From Saliniradius amylolyticus (GTDB lineage Bacteria; Pseudomonadota; Gammaproteobacteria; Enterobacterales; Alteromonadaceae): DNA of 64,000 nt. A program made the position numbers and the translations under genes. Positions 63,310 through 64,000 of this stretch are shown piece by piece; the stretch's first letter is position 1, and each line of letters opens with the position of its first letter. The stretch is from contig NZ_CP029347.1 in NCBI RefSeq assembly GCF_003143555.1, positions 930,001 to 994,000 on the forward strand, read 5' to 3'. The notes under the pieces were generated by a model, which was not told the origin of the DNA, ran no database searches, and saw only the letters and a program-made list of their open reading frames with translations.

Positions 63310-64000
63310 TACTCCGTCGCGATTATTTTGTCAGTTTATGACTGTTTGCTTAATTCCTCGTCACCTTACTGTCTGACAGGGAGGTACGGGTGGCTAATTC
63401 AACGGAGGGTTATAGGGCTGTTCGTTCCGATCTTTCATTCAGACTCTCTAATTACTCCGGACTTGCCGGGCTGGATAAGAAGATAGCGTTCAGCCACGCC
63501 GAGAATCCAAGACAACGAGCCTGAGATGGGCAAGTGGTAAGTCTTGACGAATTAAAAGAATAAAAAACAAAATACATAGATCCTTTTCTTATTAGTATCA
63601 GAGTAAAGCCTGTATGGAAAAACAGGGTTTCATAAAACTGTAGCAAGAGTTTGGCAATCAGACGGTTAGTGGCGACTTACAAAAAATTTTCCACAGCCGG
63701 GGATAAGGCTTGTCGTTACTGGCTCTGTGACAGTTATCCACCAAATCTGTGGATAACTATGTTGATGACTTCCTTGAAGATGAATAGGTTTATCATCAGG
63801 CTTGTCAAGATACTTAAGTAGGAGATTTGTTTTTAATTCGATAAATCGTTCTAAAACAATGTCTTGAGTGTTTTTTGTGGCGTGCCGATGAAACTGTGAT
63901 AACGAAACTTTTGGGTAAAGTAAAGCCCTGATTAGGCTGTTAGTTATTTTATTTTTGTGCCACAAAAACGCGCGTTAAGCCAGAACATTGTGGAAGTTTT
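63310..64000. other. Gene-free end of the window with DnaA-box-like cluster
   Basis: About 690 bases with no gene I can support. A strongly A+T-rich stretch lies at about 63545-63605. Four 9-mers resembling the DnaA box TTATCCACA follow: TTTTCCACA (63687), CGGGGATAA (63698, reverse), TTATCCACC (63734) and TGTGGATAA (63748, reverse, exact). The last two form a 10-bp inverted repeat, AGTTATCCAC / GTGGATAACT. This could be a DnaA-regulated or origin-like region, but only about two GATC sites are present and the neighbours are not those usual for an oriC. Confidence 0.5.

Noticed and set aside
63666-63965. A 99-residue open frame on the minus strand near the window end
   Set aside because: It crosses the DnaA-box cluster, has no ribosome binding site that stands out and no recognisable family feature.

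Overview
The window reads as a chromosomal segment of a marine-type gammaproteobacterium of the order Alteromonadales (family level is inference). Reasons: gene neighbourhoods rpoE-rseABC-lepA-lepB-rnc-era, nrdR-ribD-ribE-ribB-ribH-nusB-thiL-pgpA and rsxABCDGE-nth; a TonB-receptor polysaccharide locus with SapC and tryptophan-halogenase-like partners; and a split-borosin methyltransferase most like the Shewanella SonM family. Genus and species cannot be fixed from the sequence alone.

Layout. 1-1.2 kb: the end of a multisubunit Na+/H+ antiporter operon (mrpE, F, G). 1.2-2.4 kb: a GAF-domain protein and dsbB. 2.5-19.1 kb: a beta-glucan (probably laminarin) utilisation locus. It holds a LacI-type regulator, a GPH symporter, a GH1 beta-glucosidase, a FucP/GluP-type sugar permease, a giant GH3+GH16 lipoprotein, two flavin-dependent tryptophan-halogenase-like proteins, a cupin_8/JmjC-like protein, a SapC protein and a 988-residue TonB-dependent receptor. 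Four copies of a TGTAAGCGCTTACA-type operator lie in the two control regions and tie these parts into one likely LacI regulon: outer-membrane uptake, hydrolysis by GH16/GH3, inner-membrane import, then cytoplasmic GH1 cleavage. 19.2-28.1 kb: nadB diverging from the sigma-E operon (rpoE-rseA-rseB-rseC, with an autoregulatory-type sigma-E promoter), then lepA-lepB-rnc-era. 28.2-41.6 kb: pdxH, a TatD-family nuclease, an AhpA/YtjB membrane protein diverging from serB, an alpha/beta hydrolase, a large two-PilZ protein, radA, an S9 peptidase, a small PilZ protein, a solute-binding protein and ettA.

41.7-44.6 kb is the most unusual part: a SonM-like alpha-N-methyltransferase, a 60-residue candidate precursor peptide with a strong ribosome binding site, and a TPR-GGDEF diguanylate cyclase directly downstream, all on the minus strand. 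I read this as a split-borosin RiPP locus. 44.8-52.3 kb: glyA, then the nrdR/riboflavin/nusB/thiL/pgpA run. The ribB gene is the fused variant whose GTP cyclohydrolase II half has lost its zinc cysteines. 52.4-57.3 kb: glpQ-like, gloA, then a small A+T-rich insertion (AraC-type membrane regulator plus DUF2306 protein) bounded by a decayed 3' copy of nth on one side and intact nth on the other. 57.3-62.9 kb: the complete rsx/rnf operon. 63.0-63.3 kb: two identical tRNA-Asn genes behind a near-consensus promoter with a G+C-rich discriminator. The last 700 bases carry no convincing gene but contain a cluster of four DnaA-box-like 9-mers beside an A/T-rich stretch.

No CRISPR array, transposase, integrase or rRNA gene was seen. 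Several intergenic palindromes and dispersed-repeat candidates are listed separately.
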